This document shows, piece by piece, positions 46,541 to 54,312 of a DNA stretch of 64,000 bases. The translations under genes and the position numbers were made by a program. The notes beneath the pieces were generated by a model, which was given only the letters and a program-made list of their open reading frames with translations, was not told the origin of the DNA and did no database searches. The stretch is from Rossellomorea sp. BNER (GTDB lineage Bacteria; Bacillota; Bacilli; Bacillales; Bacillaceae_B), in contig JANAVG010000013.1 in the NCBI GenBank assembly GCA_024213275.1, positions 62,001 through 126,000 on the forward strand, in the 5' to 3' direction. The stretch's first letter is position 1, and every line of letters starts with the position of its first letter.

Positions 46541-46654
46541 ATTATCACCTCTTAGGTATTATTTGATAATTTGGCAATATATATGAATTTTTTTTGTATT
46601 AAAGGGTGAGTAAAATAACTAAGGAGCCATTATTGCAGAACTTTCGGATTTTAC

Positions 46655-46740
46655 AGTATTCCGCAATCTGGCGCTATAATGGAATAACAATAAACCCCCA
46701 TTATTTATTTGATTGAAGTTTATTCTTCCTTATTCCTAAA
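46655..46740 (+). repeat. Xre-tail/terminator repeat, copy C (degenerate)
   Basis: TGGCGCTATAATGGAATAAC, ACCCCCATTA and TATTCTTCCTTATTCCT are retained. The rest is lost. The 390-bp gap around it holds no gene. Confidence 0.55.
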
Positions 46741-46926
46741 TAGCCACTTATTTCGTTTTTGGTTGTTATACGGTTTTTCCAACACTAATAGCCAAGACCA
46801 TTTCACGATTATAAGAACCTGTTAGGTTTGTGTTTTTCTAATTTAATACTAAAATCACAGATTGATTAATAAAATTTTTCAAGTTGGTAAAGTTAAAGAA
46901 AACGAATGGGATTAGGAGGCTTTTGG

Positions 46927-47938
46927 GTGAATAGTTCAAATCAAGTACCAATTACATCTTCAGAATTAGGGAACTTGTGGATGACATATCAAGACAAAAC
47001 AATGATCATGAGATTTCTGGAATACTTTCTTGAACATGTTGAAAAAGAGGAAACACGGAAAATTCTGCAGTCTTATTATGAACGTGCTACTGAAAGTGTA
47101 GAGTTTGTGACCAATGTTTTTCAACAGGAAGGCGCGGTTATTCCGATGGGTTTTATTGAAAAAGATGTGAATAAAGATGCATCCTAAGTTATTCGACTAT
47201 ATGTATGATGTTTTGTATTTACACATGATGGCTAAAATTGGAACTAGTCTTTACGCGCTCTATTCGACTATGTCTTACCGTCAAGATATAAGACAATTTT
47301 TCAGACGTTTAACAGCTGAAGGACAAGAGGCGTATGACTAAGCAACACATGTTCTATTAGAAGCAGGGGTTCTTTCTCGTCCCCCTTATGTATCGATGCC
47401 AAAAGAAGTGAAGTTTGTACATAATAAAAATTATTTAACCGGATTGAATTGGTTAAGTAATGAAAGATCCTTAAATACAATTGAGGTTTCTCTTATTCAT
47501 CATTCGATTGAGACGAACCTTACAGGGATGCAATTAATGATCGGATTTGCGCAAGTAGCACATGATCAACGGGTACGGAACCATTTTGTAAAAGGAATGG
47601 AACTAGCGATGAAAGTCGAAACAGCACTAGGTGAATTTTTACGGCAAGATTACATTGAACCACCGGCTACTCACGCCGGAAAAGCGACAAATTCAACTGT
47701 CGCTCCATTCTCTGATAAATTGATGATGTATAATACCAGTTTGTTAAGTACATTTGGACTTGGAAGTAATGCACTTGGCGGTGCGTTTAGTTTACGAAGT
47801 GATTTACCGGCGAAAATGGCGCTCCTTGCAAAAGATATTTTTGATTTTGCAAAACAAGGTGGAAAAATTATGGTCAAAAATGGTTGGATGGAAGAACCAC
47901 CACAAGTTGAGGATCGAAATCAATTGACAAGAAGTTAG
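46927..47938 (+). pseudogene. DUF3231 gene broken by a frameshift and a stop codon
   Basis: The frame starting GTG 46927 (after AGGAGG) encodes SSELGNLWMTYQDKTMIMRF and runs to FIEKDVNKDA. There, one extra T near 47181 shifts the frame into PKLFDYMYDVLYLHMMAKIG. A TAA at 47339 replaces what should be Gln in EGQEAYD-ATHVLLEAG. The frame then continues intact to NGWMEEPPQVEDRN at 47938. All parts align with the intact paralogue at 45536-46540. It was full length until recently. Confidence 0.9.
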
Positions 47939-48103
47939 GATAGGTATTATAAAGGGCATATTAGATGCCCTTTTTAAATGATTTTCATTTTAATACAGGT
48001 GTAAGCTTATCTACAGCTTCTTTTATTTTTAGCGTTTCCCGCATACGTTGGACCTAATCTAGATGAAAATCGATTGTTTTTAAGAAGTCTTGTAGTCTTC
48101 TTT

Positions 48104-48260
48104 GTTCATTAACGGGCACTTTGATGGAATAAGAACAACGCCCTAACATAAAATGATGAAGTGTTGTTTTAATATTCCTTATTACTTTGGTCAGTTTGAA
48201 ATACACCTCATTCAAAATTCTTTATGCTTTTTATTCAACAAACGTACCATTTTATCGAAT
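48104..48260 (+). repeat. Xre-tail/terminator repeat, copy D
   Basis: TTCATTAACGGGCACTTTGA, GGAATAAGAACAACGCCC, ATTCCTTATTACTTTGG, TTCAAAATTCTTTATGC and TTCAACAAACGTACCATTT occur in the common order. The hairpin arms are degraded. The surrounding 400-bp gap shows no gene. Confidence 0.65.
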
Positions 48261-48346
48261 TAGATTATTCGGATCTCACAGGCTATTATTAGATACCTGT
48301 GAGTTTGCTTCATTAGAGATCAAATGGTCGGTCAGTTGAACAGCGC

Positions 48347-48916
48347 TTATGCATCAACATTTCGTCGATTGTGACGTGAGACCTTCATACGATTTCCGCA
48401 TATTTTCATCGAGCACCATTTACGCCTACCACTTGTATCTATAAACAGTAAAACACAGTCTGGGTTAGCGCAACGTTGTAGTACTTCTAAATCTCCAGTG
48501 TTATATAATCGTAATGCATCAAATGCTACTAAGGAAACAATTGCATCCAACGAAGTCCCGACAGGAATCGGTACAAGGTTTCCTGATATCAGTTTAAATG
48601 ATAAAGGAGCTTTTTCGTTTAGGTATTCCAGATGCGATACCCATTGATCGTCAAGATGTCTCCCGTTTGCAATTTTCTCAAACCCACCCCGTAAAAACTT
48701 TCTTAGATCTAAAAAAACATTAAGTCCATCAGAAAGTACACATTCTTTGTTAAACTGCTCATCAACTAAGTTTCCTGACTTTTGCATAGTTTGAATCCAA
48801 TCCGCGAAGTTCTCTTTAAGTAAATCATGTCGAATCCCTCTTCTTACAATTTCCGTATTTACAAGATCCAATGATAAATGGTTTGAGATAAGCGGGAAAA
48901 TTTCACTTGCTGACAT
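48347..48916 (-). CDS. CGNR zinc-finger/ABATE-domain regulator
   Basis: The 189-residue protein has an N-terminal ABATE domain (ISNHLSLDLVNTEIVRRG) and a C-terminal CGNR zinc finger (RCANPDCVLLFIDTSGRRKW, then CGNRMKVSRHNRR). The four cysteines and basic tail suggest DNA binding, and such proteins act as transcription regulators. The gene is divergent from DUF1348, and a palindrome overlaps the shared promoter, so it probably controls that gene and itself. Confidence 0.88.
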   Translation of the reverse strand: MSASEIFPLISNHLSLDLVNTEIVRRGIRHDLLKENFADWIQTMQKSGNLVDEQFNKECVLSDGLNVFLDLRKFLRGGFEKIANGRHLDDQWVSHLEYLNEKAPLSFKLISGNLVPIPVGTSLDAIVSLVAFDALRLYNTGDLEVLQRCANPDCVLLFIDTSGRRKWCSMKICGNRMKVSRHNRRNVDA

Positions 48917-48967
48917 CTATTTTTCCTCCTGGTCGCTGTTTCGATAATAATTAAACTAACCATATTG

Positions 48968-49003
48968 TAACCTATTGACAGGTTAATTAAAAGTCTCTAT
49001 ACT
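48968..49003 (+). promoter_or_regulatory. Promoter of the DUF1348 gene with overlapping palindrome
   Basis: TTGACA (48975-48980) and TATACT (48998-49003) are 17 bp apart, a near-consensus sigma-A promoter. TAACC (48968-48972) and GGTTA (48981-48985) form a palindrome across the -35 element. Further TAACCAT half-sites occur nearby. CGNR-protein binding is inferred. Confidence 0.75.
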
Positions 49004-49052
49004 AACCATTGAAAACTAAAATAAATGGTTAATTCAAAAGGGGCAGATGTAT

Positions 49053-49466
49053 ATGTCAAAATCCATCAAACCACCTTTCAATTATGAGACAGCTCTTGCA
49101 AAGGTGAAAGCAGCAGAAGATGCATGGAACACTAAAGATCCCGAAATTGTAGCTCAAGCTTATACCCTTGATTCACAATGGAGAAATCGAACAGAATTTT
49201 TTTATGGTAGAGAAGCCATCAAGGAATTTCTTAGGAGAAAATGGGCGAAGGAACTTGATTATTACTTGATGAAGGAGCTTTGGTGTCACACAGAAAATCG
49301 TATATCTGTTCGTTTCGAATACGAATGGCGTGATGCTGAAACCGATCAATGGATGAGAACACACGGAAATGAACATTGGGAATTCGACGACAATGGCCTA
49401 ATGAAACGTCGTGATATGAGTGCAAATGACTATCCAATTCAAGAGTCTGAACGTCGGTATCGGTAA
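49053..49466 (+). CDS. DUF1348 (NTF2-like) protein
   Basis: The ~137-residue protein fits the DUF1348 branch of the NTF2-like fold: [57 protein letters not shown]. Family members are small, single-domain and of unknown substrate. ATG at 49053 has AGGGG 9 nt upstream. ATG 49047 is too close to it. It is divergent from the CGNR regulator. Confidence 0.9.
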   Translation: MSKSIKPPFNYETALAKVKAAEDAWNTKDPEIVAQAYTLDSQWRNRTEFFYGREAIKEFLRRKWAKELDYYLMKELWCHTENRISVRFEYEWRDAETDQWMRTHGNEHWEFDDNGLMKRRDMSANDYPIQESERRYR

Positions 49467-49495
49467 AACACAATTAAATAGTTTTATTTTCGATC

Positions 49496-49645
49496 TTCCA
49501 GTATTAGGATCTCAACAAAATAAGAAAAACAGCCCATCATTAATTTGATGGACTGTTTAATTCTTCCTTATTTCTTTTCTTGAAACACTACATACCAAAT
49601 GCTTTTAAACTTTTTCTTCAACAAACGGGCCAGTTAATTGAATAA
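49496..49645 (+). repeat. Xre-tail/terminator repeat, copy E
   Basis: AATAAGAAAAACAGCCCATC, a GATGGACTGTT arm, ATTCTTCCTTATTTCTTTTC, GAAACACTACATACCAAA and TTCAACAAACGGGCCAG are present in order. The hairpin (CAGCCCATCA / TGATGGACTG) lies after DUF1348 and could act as its terminator. Confidence 0.7.
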
Positions 49646-49800
49646 GGAAGGAAATTTATTGACTTGCTGACTTGCATTATTAAGAATTGTCACCTTATAG
49701 TTGAGAAAAGTTAATTTAAATTGTTTTTGTTTTTTAAAAATTTCGAATTAACCATTTACATAATTGATTGAATATTGGATAATGTTAAATAATATTTAAT

Positions 49801-50079
49801 TGCGATGAAGAGAAGAGTAGGTAATGGTAATCGTTCTCAGAGAGCTCCGGTTGGTGAAAAGGAGTAAGGATTTATTTACTGAAGCAAGCCTCGGAGCATC
49901 ACATTGGAACTTTACTAAGGGATAGTGTGACGGGTACTCCCGTTATAGAGGAAGGGTATAAGCAAATGTTATATTTGCGTACCTAATAAGGTTAATATGG
50001 TGACATATTAATAAAATGGGGTGGCATCGCGATAATAATCTCGTCCCCAAGACAAATGTCTTGGGGGTGGGATTTTTTT
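49801..50079 (+). ncRNA. T-box riboswitch leader
   Basis: The leader has the stem I AGAGAGCT...GGTTGGTGAAA block, a purine-rich GGAACTTTACTAAGGG specifier-loop candidate, and the T-box sequence GGGGTGGCATCGCG (about 50018-50031). A terminator follows (CCCCAAGAC / GTCTTGGGG plus seven T). It should sense an uncharged tRNA. The specifier cannot be fixed by eye (CTT for Leu is one option). The gene it controlled is now a fragment. Confidence 0.88.
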
Positions 50080-50128
50080 ATTTGTTTTTAAAGAAAGTTA
50101 ATAAAAATAGATTTTACGAGTAAGTTTG

Positions 50129-50342
50129 ATGAATTTGAAACACTTGATAAAATCCTGGAAATATCCTTCTATTTTATTACTAGGTTTAGGAGTATCAAAT
50201 TTAGGTGCATAGGTTTACTTTATTGCACTTAATGTTACTTTTGTTTAGGTCAGTTTTTGTTATGACTGCTGCTGTTTATTCATTAGAAGGTGCTTTTGCA
50301 AAAGAAGGTCTTAGTTTATCAGATAGTGTAATTATAATATGA
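50129..50342 (+). pseudogene. Remnant of an MFS-type transporter gene under the T-box
   Basis: The frame reads MNLKHLIKSWKYPSILLLGL then GVSNLGA, stop, VYFIALNVTFV, stop, and continues in another frame as TAAVYSLEGAFAKEGLSLSD. The opening resembles T-box-linked MFS transporters. Most of the gene is missing. It is decayed, yet the leader upstream remains intact. Confidence 0.65.
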
Positions 50343-50493
50343 GATTTAGGTTGTGAAAGTTGTGTGATTTAGCTTGTGAATTTTCCTGAGTTTTTCTGTT
50401 TTGTACCTCTGAAGTAAACCCATCAAGGTATTCCAGTATGTCGATATTTATTGGGAGAATGTAGTAATAAATCTTATCTAGAGGAGAATGTTT

Positions 50494-50952
50494 ATGGCTC
50501 AAATATCAATTCAAAAATTAACTGTGAAAAATATGTATAAGTGCCTAAACCTAAAGTTAGCGAAGGATCAAGTTGATCGAATTGCTCCTAACGTTTACTC
50601 TATTGCAGAGTCTAAGGTAAACTCCAATTTTACACCTTATGCAATCCATTTGGATGATGAAGTTATAGGTTTTGTGATGACGGAATTTGATCCAAACGAG
50701 ATTGAAGAGAGGAAGTATTGGATTCCTAGATTTATGATTGATGTCTCTTATCAAAGAAAGGGATACGGGAAAGAGGCGATGCAACAAGTCATAGATATGC
50801 TCAAAATAAATAATGACTGTCATTATATTGGCCTTTCAACAGAGCCAGATAATTATTCGGCACTTCGATTCTATGAGTCACTTGGATTCATAAACACAGG
50901 CGAGTTGTTAGAGGAAAGAGAAGCTATTTTACTTTTAAAAGTTAGACGGTAA
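50494..50952 (+). CDS. GNAT acetyltransferase (spermidine acetyltransferase-like)
   Basis: The 152-residue protein has the GNAT acetyl-CoA site in SYQRKGYGKEAMQQVIDML (Q/RxxGxG/A type) and the C-terminal NYSALRFYESLGF motif. It resembles diamine/polyamine acetyltransferases such as BltD or PaiA, though the substrate is not proven. ATG at 50494 is chosen because GAGGAG lies 7 nt upstream. ATG 50488 is too close. Confidence 0.85.
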   Translation: MAQISIQKLTVKNMYKCLNLKLAKDQVDRIAPNVYSIAESKVNSNFTPYAIHLDDEVIGFVMTEFDPNEIEERKYWIPRFMIDVSYQRKGYGKEAMQQVIDMLKINNDCHYIGLSTEPDNYSALRFYESLGFINTGELLEEREAILLLKVRR

Positions 50953-51281
50953 CCTTCGATAAATTCCTTATTAGGAAAAAAATGAGTTATATATCTGGGA
51001 TGAAGTGACCAATACCCTTCTTCAACAAACGGCGATAGTTTATGTCTGTGGGAATTCTGTTATTTATTTATTGGGGCGTTTGGTGAACAAGCAGCCGCCC
51101 TTTGTTCAAGTAAAGGGCAGCATTCCTCTTTCTTTATAGAGGCAGGTTACTTGAAGAAAGAATCCAAATAATCGGTATCGAATTATATTATAAATTTCAT
51201 AAGGAGATAACAAACGATGAAGTTCAATACCGTTCACATTGATAGATTATATATATAATGTACGAAAGGCTGGAATAAATC
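50953..51281. other. Intergenic region between two acetyltransferase genes
   Basis: It contains TTCAACAAACGGCG, a piece of the dispersed repeat, and a GCCCTTT...AAAGGGC hairpin near 51100. It also has an AGGAG site before a 13-codon frame at 51218 that does not look real. No larger gene is visible. Confidence 0.45.
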
Positions 51282-51791
51282 ATGGCAAAAAAAGAAGCAC
51301 CGAAAATTCAAACAGAACGATTGATTTTACGTCCGAGAGCGGAAAAAGACATTCCCAATATGATTAAAATGTTTAACAATGATGAAGTAAGAGAATTTCT
51401 TGGAATTAATCCCCCTCGTGATGAACAATCAATGTTAGAAATGGTTAGGAATCGTACTGAAACAAAATGGACTGTCGCATTAAAAGATACTGATGAATTC
51501 ATCGGTGATGTAATGATTCCAGAAATAGCAGAAGGTTATCTTGGCGAAATTGGTTATCGCTTCATGAGGGAGTATTGGGGATGCGGTTTTGCGTATGAAG
51601 CGGTTTCCGCGGTCATTGAGCATGGTAAAAGCACATTAAACCTTAAACGCCTATCTGCTACTATAGATAATAAAAATATGCCGTCAAAAAAGTTAATTGA
51701 AAAACTCGGATTTTCTTTGGTAGCGGTGTTGCCTGAATCGAATTTAAGGGGCAGAGTTACCGATGTAGCTTACTATTCTCGTATAGTATAA
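51282..51791 (+). CDS. GNAT acetyltransferase (RimJ/RimL type)
   Basis: The 169-residue protein begins IQTERLILRPRAEKDIPNMI, typical of RimJ/RimL-like GNATs. It has GYRFMREYWGCGFAYEAVSA as acetyl-CoA site and NMPSKKLIEKLGF near the end. It could acetylate a protein N-terminus or a small molecule. AAAGGCTGG precedes the ATG. It is the last cargo gene before the repressor region. Confidence 0.88.
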   Translation: MAKKEAPKIQTERLILRPRAEKDIPNMIKMFNNDEVREFLGINPPRDEQSMLEMVRNRTETKWTVALKDTDEFIGDVMIPEIAEGYLGEIGYRFMREYWGCGFAYEAVSAVIEHGKSTLNLKRLSATIDNKNMPSKKLIEKLGFSLVAVLPESNLRGRVTDVAYYSRIV

Positions 51792-52038
51792 GCATCCTTA
51801 CGCTCTCCTGAGAAAAATGAACAAACAGGTGAGTGTTTAAATGGGGGATATTTTTGGTCAAGCGATATGATTTAGTGAAGAGGATTAGGCGGGAAGATAT
51901 TGAAAGAGTGATTAAATAACTAATAATAGATGGTGAATTTGAAAGAGTATTTAGTCGTTGTGAATAATAGGCTTATTCCACTAACGGGGGCTTTAACAGA
52001 AGAACATAATTCAATAATTCAAGTTATCTCGAATTCGA
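51792..52038. other. Gap with gene debris before the Xre repressor
   Basis: Short frames such as one reading RYDLVKRIRREDIERVIK (about 51855-51920) look like decayed coding sequence. A CTAACGGGGGCTTTAA repeat piece lies near 51979. No intact gene. Confidence 0.4.
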
Positions 52039-52161
52039 GTCTTCAGCAAAAGGGCGCTTTAAATTGAATAAAAACAACACCCCATCGTTAATGAGATGGG
52101 GTGTTAATCTTCCTTATTTCTTTGCTTAGCTTGGTAAACCACGTATTCAAAATGTTTCTTA
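52039..52161 (+). repeat. Xre-tail/terminator unit, copy F (source-like copy)
   Basis: CTTCAGCAAAAGGGCGCTTTA, an ACACCCCATC/GATGGGGTGT hairpin and CTTCCTTATTTCTTTGCTTA run into the intact 3' end of the Xre gene. The other copies share this order but do not continue into an xre gene. The hairpin is a good terminator for the minus-strand Xre gene. Confidence 0.75.
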
Positions 52162-52508
52162 ATCTCCTCGATATCTTCAGGTGAAAGATCTTTCCATTTA
52201 TCAATATCAAAGAAACCAAATTGTTCTATACCGTATTCTTTTACAAGCTTATTGATTTCCTCTAAAGAACCGTCATTTGTATTTTTCTTATCTTTAATAG
52301 ATCTAATTGGATCATTAGTTCTTCCTAATAAGTAATCGATACTTACATTAAAAATATCTGCTAATTTATTTAATGTTTCTGTGTCAGGCTCACTTCTTCC
52401 ATTTTCGTAATGAGAGTAACGAGCTCTAGAAATACCTAATTTACCTGCAATTTCTTCTTGGGTTGTTTTACCTCTTAATTTCTTTAGCCTTTTAGTTAGC
52501 ATTTGCAA
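52104..52508 (-). CDS. Xre-family phage repressor
   Basis: The 134-residue protein has an N-terminal HTH_3 domain ([40 protein letters not shown]), a linker and a C-terminal helical part. It is divergent from a small HTH activator with four shared operator-like palindromes between them. It is the likely lysogeny repressor and substrate of the ImmA-type peptidase 14 kb away. Its last ~20 codons recur as fragments between cargo genes. Confidence 0.88.
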   Translation of the reverse strand: MQMLTKRLKKLRGKTTQEEIAGKLGISRARYSHYENGRSEPDTETLNKLADIFNVSIDYLLGRTNDPIRSIKDKKNTNDGSLEEINKLVKEYGIEQFGFFDIDKWKDLSPEDIEEIKKHFEYVVYQAKQRNKED

Positions 52509-52527
52509 CCCTTCCTCTTACTTTACT

Positions 52528-52549
52528 AAGTACGTAATACTACGTACTT
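52528..52549 (-). promoter_or_regulatory. Perfect inverted repeat in the repressor leader
   Basis: AAGTACGTA and TACGTACTT flank a 4-nt spacer, downstream of the -10 hexamer (TATAAT on the minus strand, 52561-52556) and before the repressor start. It may form an mRNA hairpin or bind a protein. Confidence 0.55.
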
Positions 52550-52561
52550 TCTTATATTATA

Positions 52562-52665
52562 GATACAAAATTTATCGTTTTAAACAAATGATAAAAAATG
52601 TATCGAAATTAGTTGACGATACAAAATTTATCATTTACAATAATAAACATGATACAAAATGTATC
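52562..52665. promoter_or_regulatory. Lysis-lysogeny operator region
   Basis: Four 15-bp palindromic sites of the form GATACAAAATGTATC occur at 52562, 52590, 52618 and 52651, about 28-33 bp apart. A rightward promoter TTGACG (52613-52618), 17-bp spacer, TACAAT (52636-52641) has the third site within it. The fourth overlaps the ribosome binding region of the next gene. A fifth site is at 52890-52904. Confidence 0.85.
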
Positions 52666-52682
52666 AGAAAGGAGGTGTGATT

Positions 52683-52910
52683 TTGAAACGTAGAAAACTT
52701 ATTGAACTCAGAAAGCAAAGAAAGTTAACTCAAAAACAAGTTGCTGATGTCCTTGGAATTTCTGAGGTATATGTAAGAAAGATTGAAAGAGGAGATTCCA
52801 ATCCTGGAAGAGATACAATGTTAAAGTTTCAACAACTTTACCAGTATGACCCAAACGAGCTTTTCCCAGATCTTTTTTTTGTAACTATTGATACAAAATG
52901 TATCAATTAA
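52683..52910 (+). CDS. Small Xre-family regulator (Cro-like)
   Basis: The 75-residue protein is essentially one HTH_3 domain (LRKQRKLTQKQVADVLGISE). TTG at 52683 follows AAAGGAGGTGTG by 7 nt. ATG 52659 overlaps the fourth operator and lacks a ribosome binding site. It is the first rightward gene, like Cro. Its own 3' end contains the fifth operator site. Confidence 0.85.
   Translation: MKRRKLIELRKQRKLTQKQVADVLGISEVYVRKIERGDSNPGRDTMLKFQQLYQYDPNELFPDLFFVTIDTKCIN
52890..52904. promoter_or_regulatory. Fifth operator copy inside the Cro-like gene
   Basis: A perfect match to GATACAAAATGTATC lies in the last codons, just before the next gene. It could let the repressor also block elongation or an internal promoter. 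Confidence 0.7.
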
Positions 52911-52926
52911 TTAGGAGGTGTTCTAA

Positions 52927-53037
52927 ATGAACCAGCCATCAGATGAAGTAATCAAAAAAATCCTACGCTACTTCTTAAAAACTTCAGTCCCAAGAATCAT
53001 CGAAGAACGAAAACAAAAATCTGAAAAAGCAAGTTAA
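52927..53037 (+). CDS. Small phage protein (36 aa)
   Basis: MNQPSDEVIKKILRYFLKTS... is a short basic helical protein after AGGAGGTG. Such tiny genes are common right after the Cro-like gene in Bacillus prophages. Function is unknown. Confidence 0.7.
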   Translation: MNQPSDEVIKKILRYFLKTSVPRIIEERKQKSEKAS

Positions 53038-53102
53038 CTTCATTTTAAGACCTAAGCACGAACAATTAAATCCATATATAGGTAAAGAAAGGAGCAAAAC
53101 TC

Positions 53103-53621
53103 ATGAAAGTCATGGAAGGAAAGGAGCTTGCGAGTGCTAGAAAACGTCAGGGACTAACTCAACAACAACTATCATTTAAGCTTCCTATTTCAAGAGAAAG
53201 TATTGCTAAATACGAAACAGGTAGACAGCGTTTCCCAAAAGATTTAAGGGCTATCACTGCAGAGGCTATCGATGATGAAGAATACTTCTTTGTTCGCTGG
53301 AATGAGTCAGCTGGGGATGTATCAATACCCTATTTAAATGGTGAGTTCATCGAACATCATCCAACTTCTATGATGATATTGGTCAAAAATGAGTCGCTAG
53401 AGGCTTTAGATCATTTAGAAAAAGTCTGTTGGTTTAAACCAATTCATAAACAAGATGAATCAGAGCGAGAAGAAATGAAAAAAGTGGTCTTTGAAATGTT
53501 AGATGCTGCAGCAAGTATGATAAATCTTGTCGCTCTGATAACCAAAGAATATCAATTTTCTATGGTACAGATTTTTAAGCAATGGAGATTAACTTTAAAA
53601 GCACGGAGGATGCAGAAGTGA
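53103..53621 (+). CDS. HTH-domain phage regulator
   Basis: The 172-residue protein has an N-terminal Xre-type HTH (ELASARKRQGLTQQQLSFKL, ISRESIAKYETGRQRFP). It is followed by a ~100-residue domain that I do not recognise. It may regulate early genes. AAAGGAG precedes the ATG. Its stop overlaps the next start (GTGA). Confidence 0.75.
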   Translation: MKVMEGKELASARKRQGLTQQQLSFKLPISRESIAKYETGRQRFPKDLRAITAEAIDDEEYFFVRWNESAGDVSIPYLNGEFIEHHPTSMMILVKNESLEALDHLEKVCWFKPIHKQDESEREEMKKVVFEMLDAAASMINLVALITKEYQFSMVQIFKQWRLTLKARRMQK

Positions 53622-53866
53622 GTTCAAATCAATTTATCAAAGAAGATTTACGTAAAGCTGTTCAACATCAAAGAAGTTCATGGAACTCTATCGAGTCAAT
53701 AGAAGAGAACATCCACCGAGGAGAGTACAAGGATGCATTGTTAAATACAGTCGATTTACTTAACTCTATTAAAGAGCTCGATAGTTTAGCAGAAAAGAAA
53801 ACCAAACAGGATGAGTTACATCTGATTACTCAAACATTCGTGAATGTATTGATGAAAAGAAGTTAG
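53618..53866 (+). CDS. Hypothetical phage protein (82 aa)
   Basis: The helical, charged protein starts at GTG 53618 because GGAGG lies just upstream. Its start overlaps the stop of the HTH gene. No family recognised. It is part of the early operon. Confidence 0.65.
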   Translation: MSSNQFIKEDLRKAVQHQRSSWNSIESIEENIHRGEYKDALLNTVDLLNSIKELDSLAEKKTKQDELHLITQTFVNVLMKRS

Positions 53867-53879
53867 GGAGGGTGGTTCA

Positions 53880-53969
53880 ATGAAGATTAAAGCAGTGGAT
53901 TTGTTAAGTCTTTCATCTTTTGAAAAAGTTCTTCTATTGAGAAATAAAACTCAAAAAGAAGCAGTTTAA
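53880..53969 (+). CDS. Small phage protein (29 aa)
   Basis: MKIKAVDLLSLSSFEKVLLL... starts 13 bp after the previous stop with GGGAGGG as ribosome binding site and ends 18 bp before the next start. The compact spacing supports a real small gene. Function is unknown. Confidence 0.55.
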   Translation: MKIKAVDLLSLSSFEKVLLLRNKTQKEAV

Positions 53970-53987
53970 TAAAAGGAGGTGATTTAT

Positions 53988-54203
53988 GTGTTAGAACATC
54001 CGGAAATCTCGAAGGTTGAAAGGTTTGGTTACACCAATGTAGTCTCTCAGCCAGAGCATAATGGAACGGATTACTTCGGGAATGAAATCTTAGTTGGAGA
54101 TTCGATTGTACTAGATCCAGACAATGGAGAAGTGGTTTTAGAAGAGAACTTAGAAGATTATCTTATTGAAAAATGTAAGTTTTATTTTACGACAGCAGAA
54201 TAA
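53988..54203 (+). CDS. YqaI-like phage protein
   Basis: The 71-residue acidic protein has HPEISKVERFGY, YFGNEILVGDSIV and VVLEENLEDYLIE, close in pattern to YqaI of the skin element. The start is GTG 53988 after AGGAGGTG. Function is unknown. It precedes the YqaJ/RecT pair as in skin. Confidence 0.75.
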   Translation: MLEHPEISKVERFGYTNVVSQPEHNGTDYFGNEILVGDSIVLDPDNGEVVLEENLEDYLIEKCKFYFTTAE

Positions 54204-54204
54204 A

Positions 54205-54226
54205 GACCTGTGCTGCAACACAGGTC
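54205..54226 (+). terminator. Stem-loop before the yqaJ-like gene
   Basis: GACCTGTG and CACAGGTC form a perfect 8-bp stem with a 6-nt loop. No T run follows, so it may be an mRNA processing or stability element. Confidence 0.55.
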
Positions 54227-54312
54227 CAGTTGGAAAGAGGGATCAAACCCTCTCGAAAGAGTTTATTACATTTTACGGTACTTTGAAAATGAAATCAATA
54301 GGAGGGAAATTC

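Noticed and set aside
51218-51259. Short gene MKFNTVHIDRLYI after an AAGGAG site
   Set aside because: Thirteen codons only, in an AT-rich spacer; could be debris, but nothing supports a product.
43210-52161. CRISPR array
   Set aside because: The repeated units are long, degenerate, kilobases apart and separated by genes; no regular spacers exist anywhere in the window.
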